Source of the DNA: Paenibacillus taiwanensis DSM 18679
GTDB lineage: Bacteria; Bacillota; Bacilli; Paenibacillales; Paenibacillaceae
Direction of reading: 5' to 3'
Assembly (NCBI RefSeq): GCF_000425125.1
Contig: NZ_KE384308.1
Coordinates: 116,838 to 180,837, forward strand
Length of the DNA: 64,000 nucleotides
In this document: in pieces, positions 36,053 through 45,182 of the stretch
Layout: each line of letters starts with the position of its first letter
Numbering within the stretch: position 1 is the stretch's first letter
The notes under the pieces: model-generated
What the model was told of the DNA's origin: nothing
Database searches by the model: none
Seen by the model: only the letters and a program-made list of their open reading frames with translations
Made by a program: the position numbers and the translations under genes

Positions 36053-37309
36053 TTACCTCGTGCCCGCTTCTTGCCATTGATAAACGATTTGCAAACCGTT
36101 TACTAGCGACAGCGCCAGTTCTTTAGCTTCTTGCGGCGTATCCCCGACCGTAATAACGTAGCCTAAGCGATCATCTGAGCTTTTAGCTGGTGATACGCGG
36201 TCACCTGCGGATACATTAATTTGATACCGAACAACAGCAGGGTGCTCACGCCAACGTTCAAGTCCCTTTAAATCGGCGAAAATCCCCTCATGCTCAGCGG
36301 TTACATACGCAATTGCTGCCGCCCGCTTATGCTTTCTCTGAAGCGTAATCGGGTTATCCAAATAAAAGTTGACTGTGGCTTCAAAAATATCTACTCCTAA
36401 TGCCTGCACTAATAAGTCTGAAGAAATGTTATCGCCTCCTGGCCGCCCATTGACTTCAATGATTCGTGGCCCGTCACTCGTAAGCTTTACTTCGACATGA
36501 CTGGGACCATCTGTAATCCCAATCGCCCTTAACGCTTCAACGGCCGTGAGGACGATGTCGTCGGCATGATCGGTATGCACCGAAGTAGGAAGCGTATGAA
36601 CAATTTCTACAAAATACGGTAAAGGTGATGTTATTTTCTCTGTAACTACAGAAAACAATGGAATACCGTCCCGCACAAACAACTCAACGCTGAATTCGGG
36701 GCCTTCGAGATATTGCTCAATTAAATACTCCTCACGAACTTTAAAATCCATATAGGATACTTTAAATTCCACAATCGCTTCCATAGCTGCTTGCAGCTCA
36801 TTAACACTGCTAATAAAATACACATGTTGACTGCTCGCGCAATTGGTCGGCTTTAATACGATGGGGTACCCGATATCAGCCGCTGCGGCAGCTGCCTCCT
36901 CGAAGGTTCTCACCTTCCGAAAAGCCGCGCTCGGAACCCGATGCTTCGCGTATGCTTCCCGTGCCAAATCTTTATTTCTCGATGTTAATGCCGCTTCATA
37001 GGGAACTCCCTTGAGCCCGAGTCGTTCCGCCACTTTAGCTGTCAAATGAGACGCGTAATCCGTAGCTGGAATCAGTGCAGCTAGTTGATCGGCATATGGA
37101 GATTGGATTATCGCTTGATAGAGCGATTCCTCATCCCTGATGTCCGCTACAATAAGATCGTGAAAAATGCCTTCATATCCATACTTCTTCGGATTGTCAG
37201 GCGAAGATACAATTGAAATCACTTTATGTCCCTGCTCAAAAGCTGCTTTCGCAAAACTAACACCATAAAAACTCGGTTCAACAAAAGCTACCGTTTTGCT
37301 CGTTGTCAT
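36053..37309 (-). CDS. ATP-grasp ligase, L-amino-acid-ligase-like
   Basis: 418 residues. ATP-grasp core: GYPIVLKPTNCASSQHVYFI (phosphate loop, about residue 150), EEYLIEQYLEGPEFSVELFV, and metal-binding GPSHVEVKLTSDGPRIIEVNGRPGGD (about residue 275), followed by a C-terminal domain like that of dipeptide-forming ligases of the BacD type. Start overlaps the MFS stop (ATGA). In this operon it probably joins the carrier-made amino acid to a second amino acid through an acyl-phosphate; substrate pair not predictable. Alternatively it could act on a different carboxylate. Confidence 0.8.
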   Translation of the reverse strand: MTTSKTVAFVEPSFYGVSFAKAAFEQGHKVISIVSSPDNPKKYGYEGIFHDLIVADIRDEESLYQAIIQSPYADQLAALIPATDYASHLTAKVAERLGLKGVPYEAALTSRNKDLAREAYAKHRVPSAAFRKVRTFEEAAAAAADIGYPIVLKPTNCASSQHVYFISSVNELQAAMEAIVEFKVSYMDFKVREEYLIEQYLEGPEFSVELFVRDGIPLFSVVTEKITSPLPYFVEIVHTLPTSVHTDHADDIVLTAVEALRAIGITDGPSHVEVKLTSDGPRIIEVNGRPGGDNISSDLLVQALGVDIFEATVNFYLDNPITLQRKHKRAAAIAYVTAEHEGIFADLKGLERWREHPAVVRYQINVSAGDRVSPAKSSDDRLGYVITVGDTPQEAKELALSLVNGLQIVYQWQEAGTR

Positions 37310-38547
37310 AAGTGCTCTCCTTCCTTTATTGTAACTGACTGCTTATGTCCTGCTTTGCTGCTCAGCACATAATATACGAGAAGTCCGATCAACATTAGCC
37401 CACTCATACATATAAAGCCTACTCCTGGCGAATAGCGGTCGATCACTGTTCCAAGACCTGTCGCGGAGACGGTTTGCAAGAGCAAGGATATGGCCATCCA
37501 AACCGAAGTCGCCCGCCCCATGTAGGCCTTTGAGACAGACTCCATCAATGACGTTGTAATCAGGATACGTAAGGAAGAGTTCGTTAACCCAACTAGCACA
37601 CTGCCTAAATATAAGATCAAAATGGTGGAGTTCACCGCAATGGCGAGCAGGTTGAGTACAGATACAAGGAAAAACAGTAAAATGGTGCCGTGACGAGATA
37701 TTTTTTGGGCTAATGGAGCCGCTATTAACCCCGACAACAGCCCACCAATTCCGTAGCTCATATCCGCCAGTCCAAATACAACCGAATCTCCTTGTACAGC
37801 AGTGCTTACATAACCAGGCAGGACGACATTGTATACCATAGTGGATACAAGTGGGACAATCGATACTACGCCTAGTAAAAAAATGTAAGGACGCTCTGTC
37901 AAGTAACGAATGCCGTCCTTAAACGTTTGATAAAAGGAGTCCGTCTCCTGTTCGTGTACGAGCGGCACATATTGAATCCTCCTCAGAAACAGGCTGCTTA
38001 CGATAAAAGCAAGTGCATTTAGCAGCAGGATGACTTCGAAGCCCACATATTTGTACAATACGCCTGACAGGGCACCCGCCATAAACATGCCTACTTGCAG
38101 GCTGATTTCAATTAAGGAGTTGCCATGAATGAGATCCTTCTCAGGGACAATCTCTTGGACTAGACTTCGCGAAGCTGACATGTATAACGCCCAGCCCATC
38201 CCATTTACAATGGCAAAGGCATATAGATACTCAATGCGGAACCCCGTCCATACAAAAGCAGCAGTGATAAGCAGCAATGCGGCGGCACGTAAGACGTTTG
38301 CCCATAAAATAATCGACTTACGATTCCATTTATCAATGAAGGAACCTGCAAATGCCGAAACCAGAAATCCTGCAATCACGTTAAGAGACAGCATAAAGCC
38401 GATAGAACCAATAGACCCCGTCTTATCCATTAGATACCAGTTCGCACCAATCGTACTCATCCCTACACCGAACCCGGATACAATGTCTGCGATAAAATAA
38501 TGACGAAAGTTTTTTGGTTTTAGCACACTAAAGACCACCAGCACCAC
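37306..38547 (-). CDS. MFS exporter of the carrier-protein cluster
   Basis: 413 residues, 12 membrane segments; AGSFIDKWNRKSIILWANVLRAAALL and GWALYMSASRSLVQEIVPEKDLIHGNSLIEIS mark the MefA-like efflux branch. It overlaps the transketolase C-terminal gene by 20 bases and the ligase gene by four, so it belongs firmly to the operon. The most economical role is export of the final product, which would also give the producer self-protection. Confidence 0.85.
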   Translation of the reverse strand: MVLVVFSVLKPKNFRHYFIADIVSGFGVGMSTIGANWYLMDKTGSIGSIGFMLSLNVIAGFLVSAFAGSFIDKWNRKSIILWANVLRAAALLLITAAFVWTGFRIEYLYAFAIVNGMGWALYMSASRSLVQEIVPEKDLIHGNSLIEISLQVGMFMAGALSGVLYKYVGFEVILLLNALAFIVSSLFLRRIQYVPLVHEQETDSFYQTFKDGIRYLTERPYIFLLGVVSIVPLVSTMVYNVVLPGYVSTAVQGDSVVFGLADMSYGIGGLLSGLIAAPLAQKISRHGTILLFFLVSVLNLLAIAVNSTILILYLGSVLVGLTNSSLRILITTSLMESVSKAYMGRATSVWMAISLLLQTVSATGLGTVIDRYSPGVGFICMSGLMLIGLLVYYVLSSKAGHKQSVTIKEGEHL

Positions 38548-39463
38548 CTACGATATCCCAAATTTGTTGTTGCAGCGGTTCCAGTCCAAATCCTAAATAG
38601 TTCAACACCTCCGTATGCGAACCTCCGTAAATTGGCCAATGTTCGCCACAGTGATGTGAATAAATTTCATGCCCAGGCAACAACAAGGCAAGGTATGATG
38701 CCGTACTTCCGGTTGCACGATGCTCTTCTACGACAAGCAAACGATTAGACAAAGCACTTAATTCCTTCATGTAAGATTGAATACTTTGAATATCGATATA
38801 ACATAAATGAGCATGGACAATAGCAGCGTTCTGTTGAACGATCTGCTTGCATAATTCCGTTGCTTGCTCCCCCACCGAAACGATACATATGGGGGCGCGA
38901 ACACCAACCTCACCACCTTCGACAATGATTTCTTTACAGGATGTGTCCAATTGACGCTCCATACTAACAAAAGGATCATTTCTGGAAAGTCGGATGTAAT
39001 ACGGCTCCGCTGAAGCTGCCGCCTCCTGAATCACTGCTCTTGTCTCCTGTTCTCCGTGAGGACAAGCAATCCGCACCTGCTGCAACGATTGGACAATGGC
39101 AATGTCCTCCAGCGCATGATGCGTCGTGCCGAACCATCCCCCGGATACCCCCCCGTATGCCGCGACTACTTTCACATTTTTACCCATGTAACCCAGGGCA
39201 AGTTTCATACTTTCAGCGGCACGGAGGGCGGCAAAAGAGGCAAATGTGGAGAAAAACGGGACATAGCCTGCTTCTGCAAGTCCAGCGGCCATATCAATGC
39301 CTGCCATTTCCGCAATCCCGAAATTAAAGAAGCGCTCGGGATGCTGTTGTTGAAAGGGATGGTTTTTGCCACCTAAATCCGCCTCTATACACACTATTCG
39401 GTCGTTATGAACAGCAAGCTGAGCTAGCTCAGACTTATATGAATCCCTTGCCGACATCGTCAT
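38528..39463 (-). CDS. transketolase C-terminal subunit (pyrimidine plus C-terminal domains)
   Basis: About 311 residues matching the second half of transketolase: FFNFGIAEMAGIDMAAGLAEAGYVPFFSTFASFAALRAAE includes the Glu that activates thiamine diphosphate (GIAEM); VSGGWFGTTHHALEDIAIVQSL and PYYIRLSRNDPF follow; the C-terminal Rossmann part ends LLVVEEHRATGSTASYLA. Start at 39463 overlaps the N-subunit stop (ATGA) behind GGAAGGTGAG. Together with the N-subunit it should transfer a two-carbon ketol unit, here probably to the carrier-bound glutamate semialdehyde. Confidence 0.92.
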   Translation of the reverse strand: MTMSARDSYKSELAQLAVHNDRIVCIEADLGGKNHPFQQQHPERFFNFGIAEMAGIDMAAGLAEAGYVPFFSTFASFAALRAAESMKLALGYMGKNVKVVAAYGGVSGGWFGTTHHALEDIAIVQSLQQVRIACPHGEQETRAVIQEAAASAEPYYIRLSRNDPFVSMERQLDTSCKEIIVEGGEVGVRAPICIVSVGEQATELCKQIVQQNAAIVHAHLCYIDIQSIQSYMKELSALSNRLLVVEEHRATGSTASYLALLLPGHEIYSHHCGEHWPIYGGSHTEVLNYLGFGLEPLQQQIWDIVGGAGGL

Positions 39464-40284
39464 GTAAGACTCACCTTCCATCTATATGCCAACTTTTCCG
39501 ATAACTTTACATAATGGGCTTCGGGATTCCCTTCGATTGCTGCTACCCCCTTGCCTTTAATTGTGGTCGCGAGAACAGCAGTCGGCTTTTCAGGGTCAGG
39601 TTCAATTGCGGCAAGAATATGCTCTACATGGTGGCCATCTATTTCTGTTGTCACAAAACCAAACGCTTCAAAACGCTGCCGCAAATTGCGGATCGGGGAG
39701 ATGTCATGAACATATCCGTCATTTTGTCCCCCGTTACAATCGACAATATAAATAAAATTGCGCAGTGCTTGTGCTTGCACGATCTGAGCCGTTTCCCAGC
39801 AGAGCCCTTCTTGCAGTTCTCCATCCCCGCCGATTACTATGCCTAATCCGTTCGTTTGTCTCAGCTTCTGCGCTAATGCCCAGCCTGCCGCATAAGCAAT
39901 CCCGTGACCGAGGCTTCCCGTGGCAAATGGAATGCCTGGCAATTTGTGATTCGGATGACCCGTAAATAGAGACCCTGCTTGTCCGTAACTTTCAGCTGGA
40001 TTTTGTTTCACAATCCCATTTACATACAAAGCGGCATATAAGGCCGCAGCCGCATGTCCTTTGCTTAAAATAATAGCCGTATTCGGATCTTGCCCATACT
40101 TCGCATACGCGCCAATTAAAAGATCAATCGCAGACAGACTTCCTCCGATATGGCAGCCTGTAGCAGAAGCGGCCATATCAATAATTAAGTTTCTTGCTTC
40201 CTTGGCTCTTGCTTGAAGCAAGGAAATCTCCTCTGTCTGCTCACGCCAGTCAAACTGTTGGGTAGCTATCGTCGTATCCCTCAT
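39460..40284 (-). CDS. transketolase N-terminal subunit (thiamine diphosphate domain)
   Basis: 274 residues. ILSKGHAAAALYAALY, FATGSLGHGIAYAAGWALAQKL and the diphosphate/Mg site VIGGDGELQEGLCWETAQ..NFIYIVDCNGGQ are canonical. The start is one base after the stop of the kinase-hydrolase gene, behind GGAGGCG. Split transketolases of this size occur in secondary metabolism and archaea; a housekeeping enzyme would be a single 660-residue chain. Inside a LysW cluster this matches the C2-transfer step of DADH-type biosynthesis. Confidence 0.92.
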   Translation of the reverse strand: MRDTTIATQQFDWREQTEEISLLQARAKEARNLIIDMAASATGCHIGGSLSAIDLLIGAYAKYGQDPNTAIILSKGHAAAALYAALYVNGIVKQNPAESYGQAGSLFTGHPNHKLPGIPFATGSLGHGIAYAAGWALAQKLRQTNGLGIVIGGDGELQEGLCWETAQIVQAQALRNFIYIVDCNGGQNDGYVHDISPIRNLRQRFEAFGFVTTEIDGHHVEHILAAIEPDPEKPTAVLATTIKGKGVAAIEGNPEAHYVKLSEKLAYRWKVSLT

Positions 40285-42129
40285 CTACGCCTCCAATTGC
40301 AACCGAAACCATTCGGTTACCGCGTCTTTTAGAATCGATCGAGTTGCTGCTGCTTCTTCGTAATGGAGGTATTCATCATTCGTATGATCCAGACTGGAAT
40401 CACCAGGACCATACGCTACCATTGGAACTGTACTCCATGTTGTTGCTAATGTGTTCATATCACTCGTTCCACGCTTCTTCAAATAATGTATCGATTTTCC
40501 ACGTTTGGCAAAGCTGCGTACAAAAGCTTTTACTAGTGAACCCGAGCGGGCATTAGCATAGCCAGGTGTCGCACGCAGCACCTCAATTGTCACTTCTTTC
40601 TTAAATGTCAAGTCGAGCTGGTCCGCATACCCATTCCCCGCCGCTGGCGACACTCTGAAATTCAAAATGGCTGTTACCGTAAGAAATCCTTTTACTTGTT
40701 CAAAGTTGATGTCAATGAGCGATGACAGGGATTGGGCATCGATATCACGAACACGCTGCCGTATTTCCGCTGCAACCTGATACAATTCGTCGATAACACT
40801 TATGGTATCTTTGGCTGCGGTGTGCTCCTGCGCCCGCTGAATGGTGATCCGCAGCTTAAACAAACCATAGTAACCAAGTGTCAAGTTGTCCTCTCCACTA
40901 GGTTCCCCAATAATAACTGCATCTGCGGAATACTGATCACGAATGAAGAAGGCCCCCTTGGATGACGATATCTCTTCCTCCACAGCTCCGATGACAAGTA
41001 ATGAGCCATGCTCAGGGACATCAACGTCTTGCAGCATATGAACAAAATTAACGAAGCAGCCTTTCGCGTCCACGACACCTCTACCTGTAATTCCGTTTGT
41101 GTCCGAGCGAACAGGCCATACATGCGGCACTGTATCGATGTGTCCTAGCAAAAGCAGTGTGTGTGGACCGCTCCCTTTTCTGAATACGATGTTGCCAGCT
41201 TCATCTATCGTGCCTGACACGGAGGGTAGCTGGATCGCATCCAATAAATATTGGGCCAGCTCGTGCTCATCTTGTGAAACAGAAGGAATGCGTGCAACTT
41301 TGTTCAGCAGATCAACGGAAGCCAACTCTCGGCTTACGTTCCAGAACCACGTCTTGCTGCCCTCTAACGTATGTGGGCCTGAGATGAAGACATCACAAGC
41401 GCCCTCCAAAATAGCGAGCTGCGCTGCACGCACCTTCTGTTTCATTCGTCCTTGAACAAAACTTAATTCATCATCGGTATACAGATCTGAAATCGTGGAC
41501 GTCTGATCATGAACATCCAGAAGTAAACCAGGAGTACCTGTTACAAAGCGCAAATGATGGGCGTCCAGTTCAACCGCTAAATGAGCAGCGAGTACATCCG
41601 CATCGATATTTATGTACGAATCTAACACAGGATCAAAAATTGGCGGTGTCAGGCACACCACATCAAACGCGTCTAAAGCTGCCCGTAAAAAGGACGAGTG
41701 ACTGCTTGTGAAATGACCAAATAAAGAATCACGGATAATTACCGTTCGTTCATCCTTAATGGCCTTAATTCGTTTGGCCTTCTGCCCTAAGACTACACCG
41801 TGATCGCCGCCAAGCTGGGCATAAACGGACAAACCGTAACTTTTTAACTGCTTGTTAAGGGGTGACACAATATGCTCCTCATAAGCTTCACGGATAATGG
41901 GCATTTCTTCAGGCGCACAGTACCTCACCTCATCTCCCGATGGCAATGTCAGAAAAGGCATCGGACGCGAGATCGATTCATATTTAAGCCGGATAGCTTC
42001 TGCGCCGCCTGCCACAAGCAGTACCTGATGCCCGCGCTTTACGATGCGACTAATTTCCTCAAAAATAGCAGGGTGATGCACAATCGTACTGCTGCCTAGC
42101 TTGATTACATATAGACTTCGGCTGCTCAT
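40285..42129 (-). CDS. lysZ-lysK: fused LysZ-type acyl kinase and LysK-type M20 hydrolase
   Basis: Two enzymes in one 614-residue chain. Residues about 1-255 are an amino-acid-kinase fold (SLYVIKLGSSTI, VLLVAGGAEAIRLKYES, AQLGGDHGVVLG, INIDADVLAAHLAVELDA, FVTGTPGLLLD, MKQKVRAAQLAILEG) expected to phosphorylate the side-chain carboxylate of carrier-bound glutamate. About 275-614 are an M20 metallopeptidase: LLLLGHIDTVP, GVVDAKGCFVNF, GAVEEEISSS, IIGEPSGED and HTNDEYLHYEEA retain all metal ligands, as in LysK, which frees the finished amino acid from the carrier. Known LysZ and LysK are separate proteins. I chose the ATG at 42129, joined to the previous stop as TAATG behind AAGGAG. Confidence 0.88.
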   Translation of the reverse strand: MSSRSLYVIKLGSSTIVHHPAIFEEISRIVKRGHQVLLVAGGAEAIRLKYESISRPMPFLTLPSGDEVRYCAPEEMPIIREAYEEHIVSPLNKQLKSYGLSVYAQLGGDHGVVLGQKAKRIKAIKDERTVIIRDSLFGHFTSSHSSFLRAALDAFDVVCLTPPIFDPVLDSYINIDADVLAAHLAVELDAHHLRFVTGTPGLLLDVHDQTSTISDLYTDDELSFVQGRMKQKVRAAQLAILEGACDVFISGPHTLEGSKTWFWNVSRELASVDLLNKVARIPSVSQDEHELAQYLLDAIQLPSVSGTIDEAGNIVFRKGSGPHTLLLLGHIDTVPHVWPVRSDTNGITGRGVVDAKGCFVNFVHMLQDVDVPEHGSLLVIGAVEEEISSSKGAFFIRDQYSADAVIIGEPSGEDNLTLGYYGLFKLRITIQRAQEHTAAKDTISVIDELYQVAAEIRQRVRDIDAQSLSSLIDINFEQVKGFLTVTAILNFRVSPAAGNGYADQLDLTFKKEVTIEVLRATPGYANARSGSLVKAFVRSFAKRGKSIHYLKKRGTSDMNTLATTWSTVPMVAYGPGDSSLDHTNDEYLHYEEAAATRSILKDAVTEWFRLQLEA

Positions 42130-43181
42130 TAAGGCCACACTCCTTCACCTTCAAATTGCAGACCTGTCTCCTCGTCAAAGCCAAAGTAAAGATTTGCTGC
42201 CTGAACCGCCTGACCCGCAGCACCTTTAATCAAATTATCAATTGTCGCAATGGATACACAGCTTTGCCCTTCTACATACGCACCAATTTCAGCGTAATTT
42301 GTACCGATTACCGTTTTTATCATCGGTGAACCACCGCCCGATTTGAAATAATGAAGAAAGGGCTTAGATGCATACGTGCTATAGAAGGCTTTCTTCACAT
42401 CGACGGCGCTTACCCCCTCCTTTAGCAAAGAATAAGAAGTGGCCATAATACCACGAGGCAAATCGAGACTATACACTGAAAATTGCAACGTCACCGTGTG
42501 TTGAAGATGGCTGCTGAGCGCATGTTCAACCTCTGGTTTATGACGGTGACCATGAACCTTATAGGCCCTAAAGTTATGGGCGCGCTCGGCATGGTGCTCG
42601 GTTGTTGCTTTGCCGCCACCGCTTGAACCTGTCTTCGCATCCGTTATGACACGTGGCTCTATAAGATCGTGCGCAACGAGTGGATAGAGCGTGTACAACG
42701 TTGCCACCGCCATACAGCCTGGCAAATTCACGATCTTCTTTGTGAGATCAATTGGACTAAACTCGGGAATGAAGTAATGCCAGCCGCCCTCAAAAGGGTG
42801 CTTTAGCGTTTCTGGATAATGTTGCTGTAATTGATCAGAATCCGCTAAGCGATAATCCCCGCTAACATTAAAAATGTAATCCGTATGCTCCGCTACATGT
42901 TCGACCACTTTAGGCAAAGCGCCTGTGGGCAAACATGAGAAGATGGCATCGTAATGGCCGCTCAATTCGGCTAGTTTACTGAATTTAAGAGGGCTCGGCT
43001 TTTTTTTATGAATCGAGCTTATAAAATACTTATCGACCGGCTGACCGGCTTTCGACTCTGATGATACAAAATCAATGTCAAACTGCGGATGCTTGCCTAG
43101 CAACCGATACAGTTCAGCGCCAGTGAACCCGCTACCGCCTAAAATAGCTACTCGTTTTTTTCGGTTATCGGTTATGTTCAT
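42129..43181 (-). CDS. lysY: LysY/ArgC-type semialdehyde-forming reductase
   Basis: 350 residues of the N-acetyl-glutamyl-phosphate reductase family: VAILGGSGFTGAELYRLL (NADP site), NLPGCMAVATLYTLYPL with the catalytic Cys, KTGSSGGGKATTEHHAERAHNFRAYKVHGHRHKPEVEH with the catalytic His region and basic residues typical of LysY that docks an acidic carrier, and C-terminal NLIKGAAGQAVQAANLYFGFDE. It should reduce the carrier-bound glutamyl phosphate to the semialdehyde. Overlaps the aminotransferase gene by four bases (ATGA) and its stop forms TAATG with the next start. Confidence 0.93.
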   Translation of the reverse strand: MNITDNRKKRVAILGGSGFTGAELYRLLGKHPQFDIDFVSSESKAGQPVDKYFISSIHKKKPSPLKFSKLAELSGHYDAIFSCLPTGALPKVVEHVAEHTDYIFNVSGDYRLADSDQLQQHYPETLKHPFEGGWHYFIPEFSPIDLTKKIVNLPGCMAVATLYTLYPLVAHDLIEPRVITDAKTGSSGGGKATTEHHAERAHNFRAYKVHGHRHKPEVEHALSSHLQHTVTLQFSVYSLDLPRGIMATSYSLLKEGVSAVDVKKAFYSTYASKPFLHYFKSGGGSPMIKTVIGTNYAEIGAYVEGQSCVSIATIDNLIKGAAGQAVQAANLYFGFDEETGLQFEGEGVWP

Positions 43182-44500
43182 CCTAATCTGGCGTCCCTTT
43201 CATACAACACTTTAAGGTTATCGCCCCGCTCCACCAGCTTGCGAATGATATGCGGGTTCGCATCAATCTTCTTAAATGCCAACGCGTAAGCGACTATCCG
43301 TTCATATTCGATAGGTGTCCTTAATTCCCGGCAGATCGTCAAGCTGTTGCGCAGCATGTTGAGTGTGACGGGAAATCGATCAAGCTCATACCCAAAGTCT
43401 TTACGATCGGATAAGGTGAAGGGATATCCCTTGCCAAAGCCTTTACGATTTTTAAAGGGAAGATGGCCCGGGATCGGTACGTTTTGCCACTCTCTGGCAT
43501 AAACGCCTTCTGCATTTATGAGCTGTTGAACAGCATCTTTTACGCGATAATCTTCAAGATCATCTAGTCCAAGACGTTCCGGTGATAATTTAACACGGTA
43601 CATGTTATAACTGTGCTTGTACCCATCAGGCACGAACGGTCCACTGAACAGCTTTGTCTCTGCTAACGCATTCGTCAAATATGCCGCATTCCGTGCACGA
43701 ATAGCATCATAATACGGCAGGCGCTCCAATTGACTCAAACCAAAGGCGGCAGCGATCCAGGACATGCGGTAGTCGATGCCCGATGCATCAAGAAAATGAA
43801 GCGCACGTTCATAATCTTCCTTCTCTTTAAAAAAGGCAATGCCGCCTTCCCCGCCTACGGGGAAGTTTTTGTCCGCCATTAAGCTTTGACCTGCACTATC
43901 GCCTATCGAGCCTGCCACTTGTCCGTGGATAGAGGCCGAATGGGCATGGGAGGCGTCTTCGACAAGACGCAGCGAGTATTTGTCTGTCAGCCGTCTCAAG
44001 GCGGATAGATCGGCTGGCAGTCCATGCACATGCACAGGCATAATCGCTTTCGTCTTTTTCGTAATGGCCTTTTCTGCTTGTACAGGATCTAAGCCATATG
44101 TGATCGGGTCAATATCAACGAATATCGGAATCGCTTTGGCAGCTACAACCGCCTGCGCCGTAGCAATAAAGGTGAACGCAGGCACAATTACCTCATCCCC
44201 AGGCTGAACACCAACACCAACAAGTGCGAGATGCAGACTTGATGTGCCGCTTGCTGTGGCAATTGCGTAATTAGCGCCGACGTAGCGGCGATAAGCTTCC
44301 TTAAATTCATCTACGACCTGATCACCATCTTGTTGGATCGAGACAAACATTTGAATGACGTCTTCCTTCGTAATAATCGGAAAATTCGTCCGACGCACGT
44401 CTTCAGGAATAACCGCTGGCCCACCCTCAAAAGCCAATAGTTCTTCAATCAAATCATCTGTTGGCAAATTAAGCGGCTTGTGAATAAAATCAGTCTTCAT
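43178..44500 (-). CDS. DegT/DnrJ/EryC1-family PLP aminotransferase
   Basis: About 440 residues. Fold-type I marks: YAIATASGTSSLHLALVGVGVQPGDEVIVPAFTFIATAQAV, RLVEDASHAHSASIHGQVAGSIGD, PLP lysine in SLMADKNFPVGGEGG and IDYRMSWIAAAFGLSQLERL. This family aminates keto groups of sugars and polyols. LysW lysine/ornithine routes instead use class III LysJ, so its presence here points to amination of a polyhydroxy ketone made by the split transketolase. Start at 44500 is fused to the upstream stop as TAATG, with AAGGAGGA ahead; the longer frame to 44539 has no site. Confidence 0.92.
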   Translation of the reverse strand: MKTDFIHKPLNLPTDDLIEELLAFEGGPAVIPEDVRRTNFPIITKEDVIQMFVSIQQDGDQVVDEFKEAYRRYVGANYAIATASGTSSLHLALVGVGVQPGDEVIVPAFTFIATAQAVVAAKAIPIFVDIDPITYGLDPVQAEKAITKKTKAIMPVHVHGLPADLSALRRLTDKYSLRLVEDASHAHSASIHGQVAGSIGDSAGQSLMADKNFPVGGEGGIAFFKEKEDYERALHFLDASGIDYRMSWIAAAFGLSQLERLPYYDAIRARNAAYLTNALAETKLFSGPFVPDGYKHSYNMYRVKLSPERLGLDDLEDYRVKDAVQQLINAEGVYAREWQNVPIPGHLPFKNRKGFGKGYPFTLSDRKDFGYELDRFPVTLNMLRNSLTICRELRTPIEYERIVAYALAFKKIDANPHIIRKLVERGDNLKVLYERDARLG

Positions 44501-45159
44501 TAGGCTGAATTCCTCCTTAATAGTGCTATTTTCACACATGCTGCTACGAGCGGGCTTAGCCTGTAGTTGAATTGTGCTGCTGGTTGCAGCTCAGGTTCAC
44601 TTTCTTCCTGCGTCCACATCGTTTGCAGATCAAAGGCGCCGAATATTTTTAATCGCTCTGCCTTTTTCCATATGTTCTCGTCATGAACTGCAATTGCGGC
44701 AGCAGGTCCGAAACCTAATGGTGTAAAATCAAGTACAAGCACAGGAGCACGTTTGCTCTTTGCCGCAAGCAGCAGATTCAATTCATGCAGATTGTCCCAC
44801 GTCACAGCCAATGATGTATAAGCCAGCTCTGTTTGTAGATCTGATACGTGCGTAATGCCTAGCCACCGTAAAAACTTTTGTTCCTGTTCACTTGCAAGCT
44901 CCAGTCTTACTGTCGATTGATATACGATATCCTGACCCCACAAGGCACCGTGAAGCGCCCCTGTGTAACTGTTAAACAACGAAACATAGGTCGCACCTGT
45001 CAGCTTGGCAATACTTTTCTCCAATCCTTTTAATTCATGATCATTTTTTTCGATGCTCATAATGACACCGGAATTCAGCACTCGCGACAGGACAAAGGAT
45101 AAAGGGAAATACTGTTCTTTTTGAATGACGCTCTTGGCTTTCGTTAACGTCTCAACCAT
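44500..45159 (-). CDS. truncated, catalytically incomplete DegT-like protein (219 aa)
   Basis: It aligns by eye with the neighbouring DegT enzyme over its large domain only: ELKGLEKSIAKLTGATYVSLFNSYTGALHGALWG matches the AxxSGTSSLHLAL region, VLVLDFTPLGFGPAAAIAVHD the VEDASHAHSA region, and QFNYRLSPLVAACVKIALLRR the DYRMSWIAAAFGLSQLERL region. The PLP lysine segment is replaced by GAFDLQTMW with no Lys, and the C-terminal domain is missing. The gene is intact, has GGGAGG ahead and is translationally coupled (TAATG) to the full enzyme, so it is probably an expressed partner subunit rather than a pseudogene. Function inferred. Confidence 0.7.
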   Translation of the reverse strand: MVETLTKAKSVIQKEQYFPLSFVLSRVLNSGVIMSIEKNDHELKGLEKSIAKLTGATYVSLFNSYTGALHGALWGQDIVYQSTVRLELASEQEQKFLRWLGITHVSDLQTELAYTSLAVTWDNLHELNLLLAAKSKRAPVLVLDFTPLGFGPAAAIAVHDENIWKKAERLKIFGAFDLQTMWTQEESEPELQPAAQFNYRLSPLVAACVKIALLRRNSA

Positions 45160-45182
45160 TCTTTAATATACCTCCCTGAATA

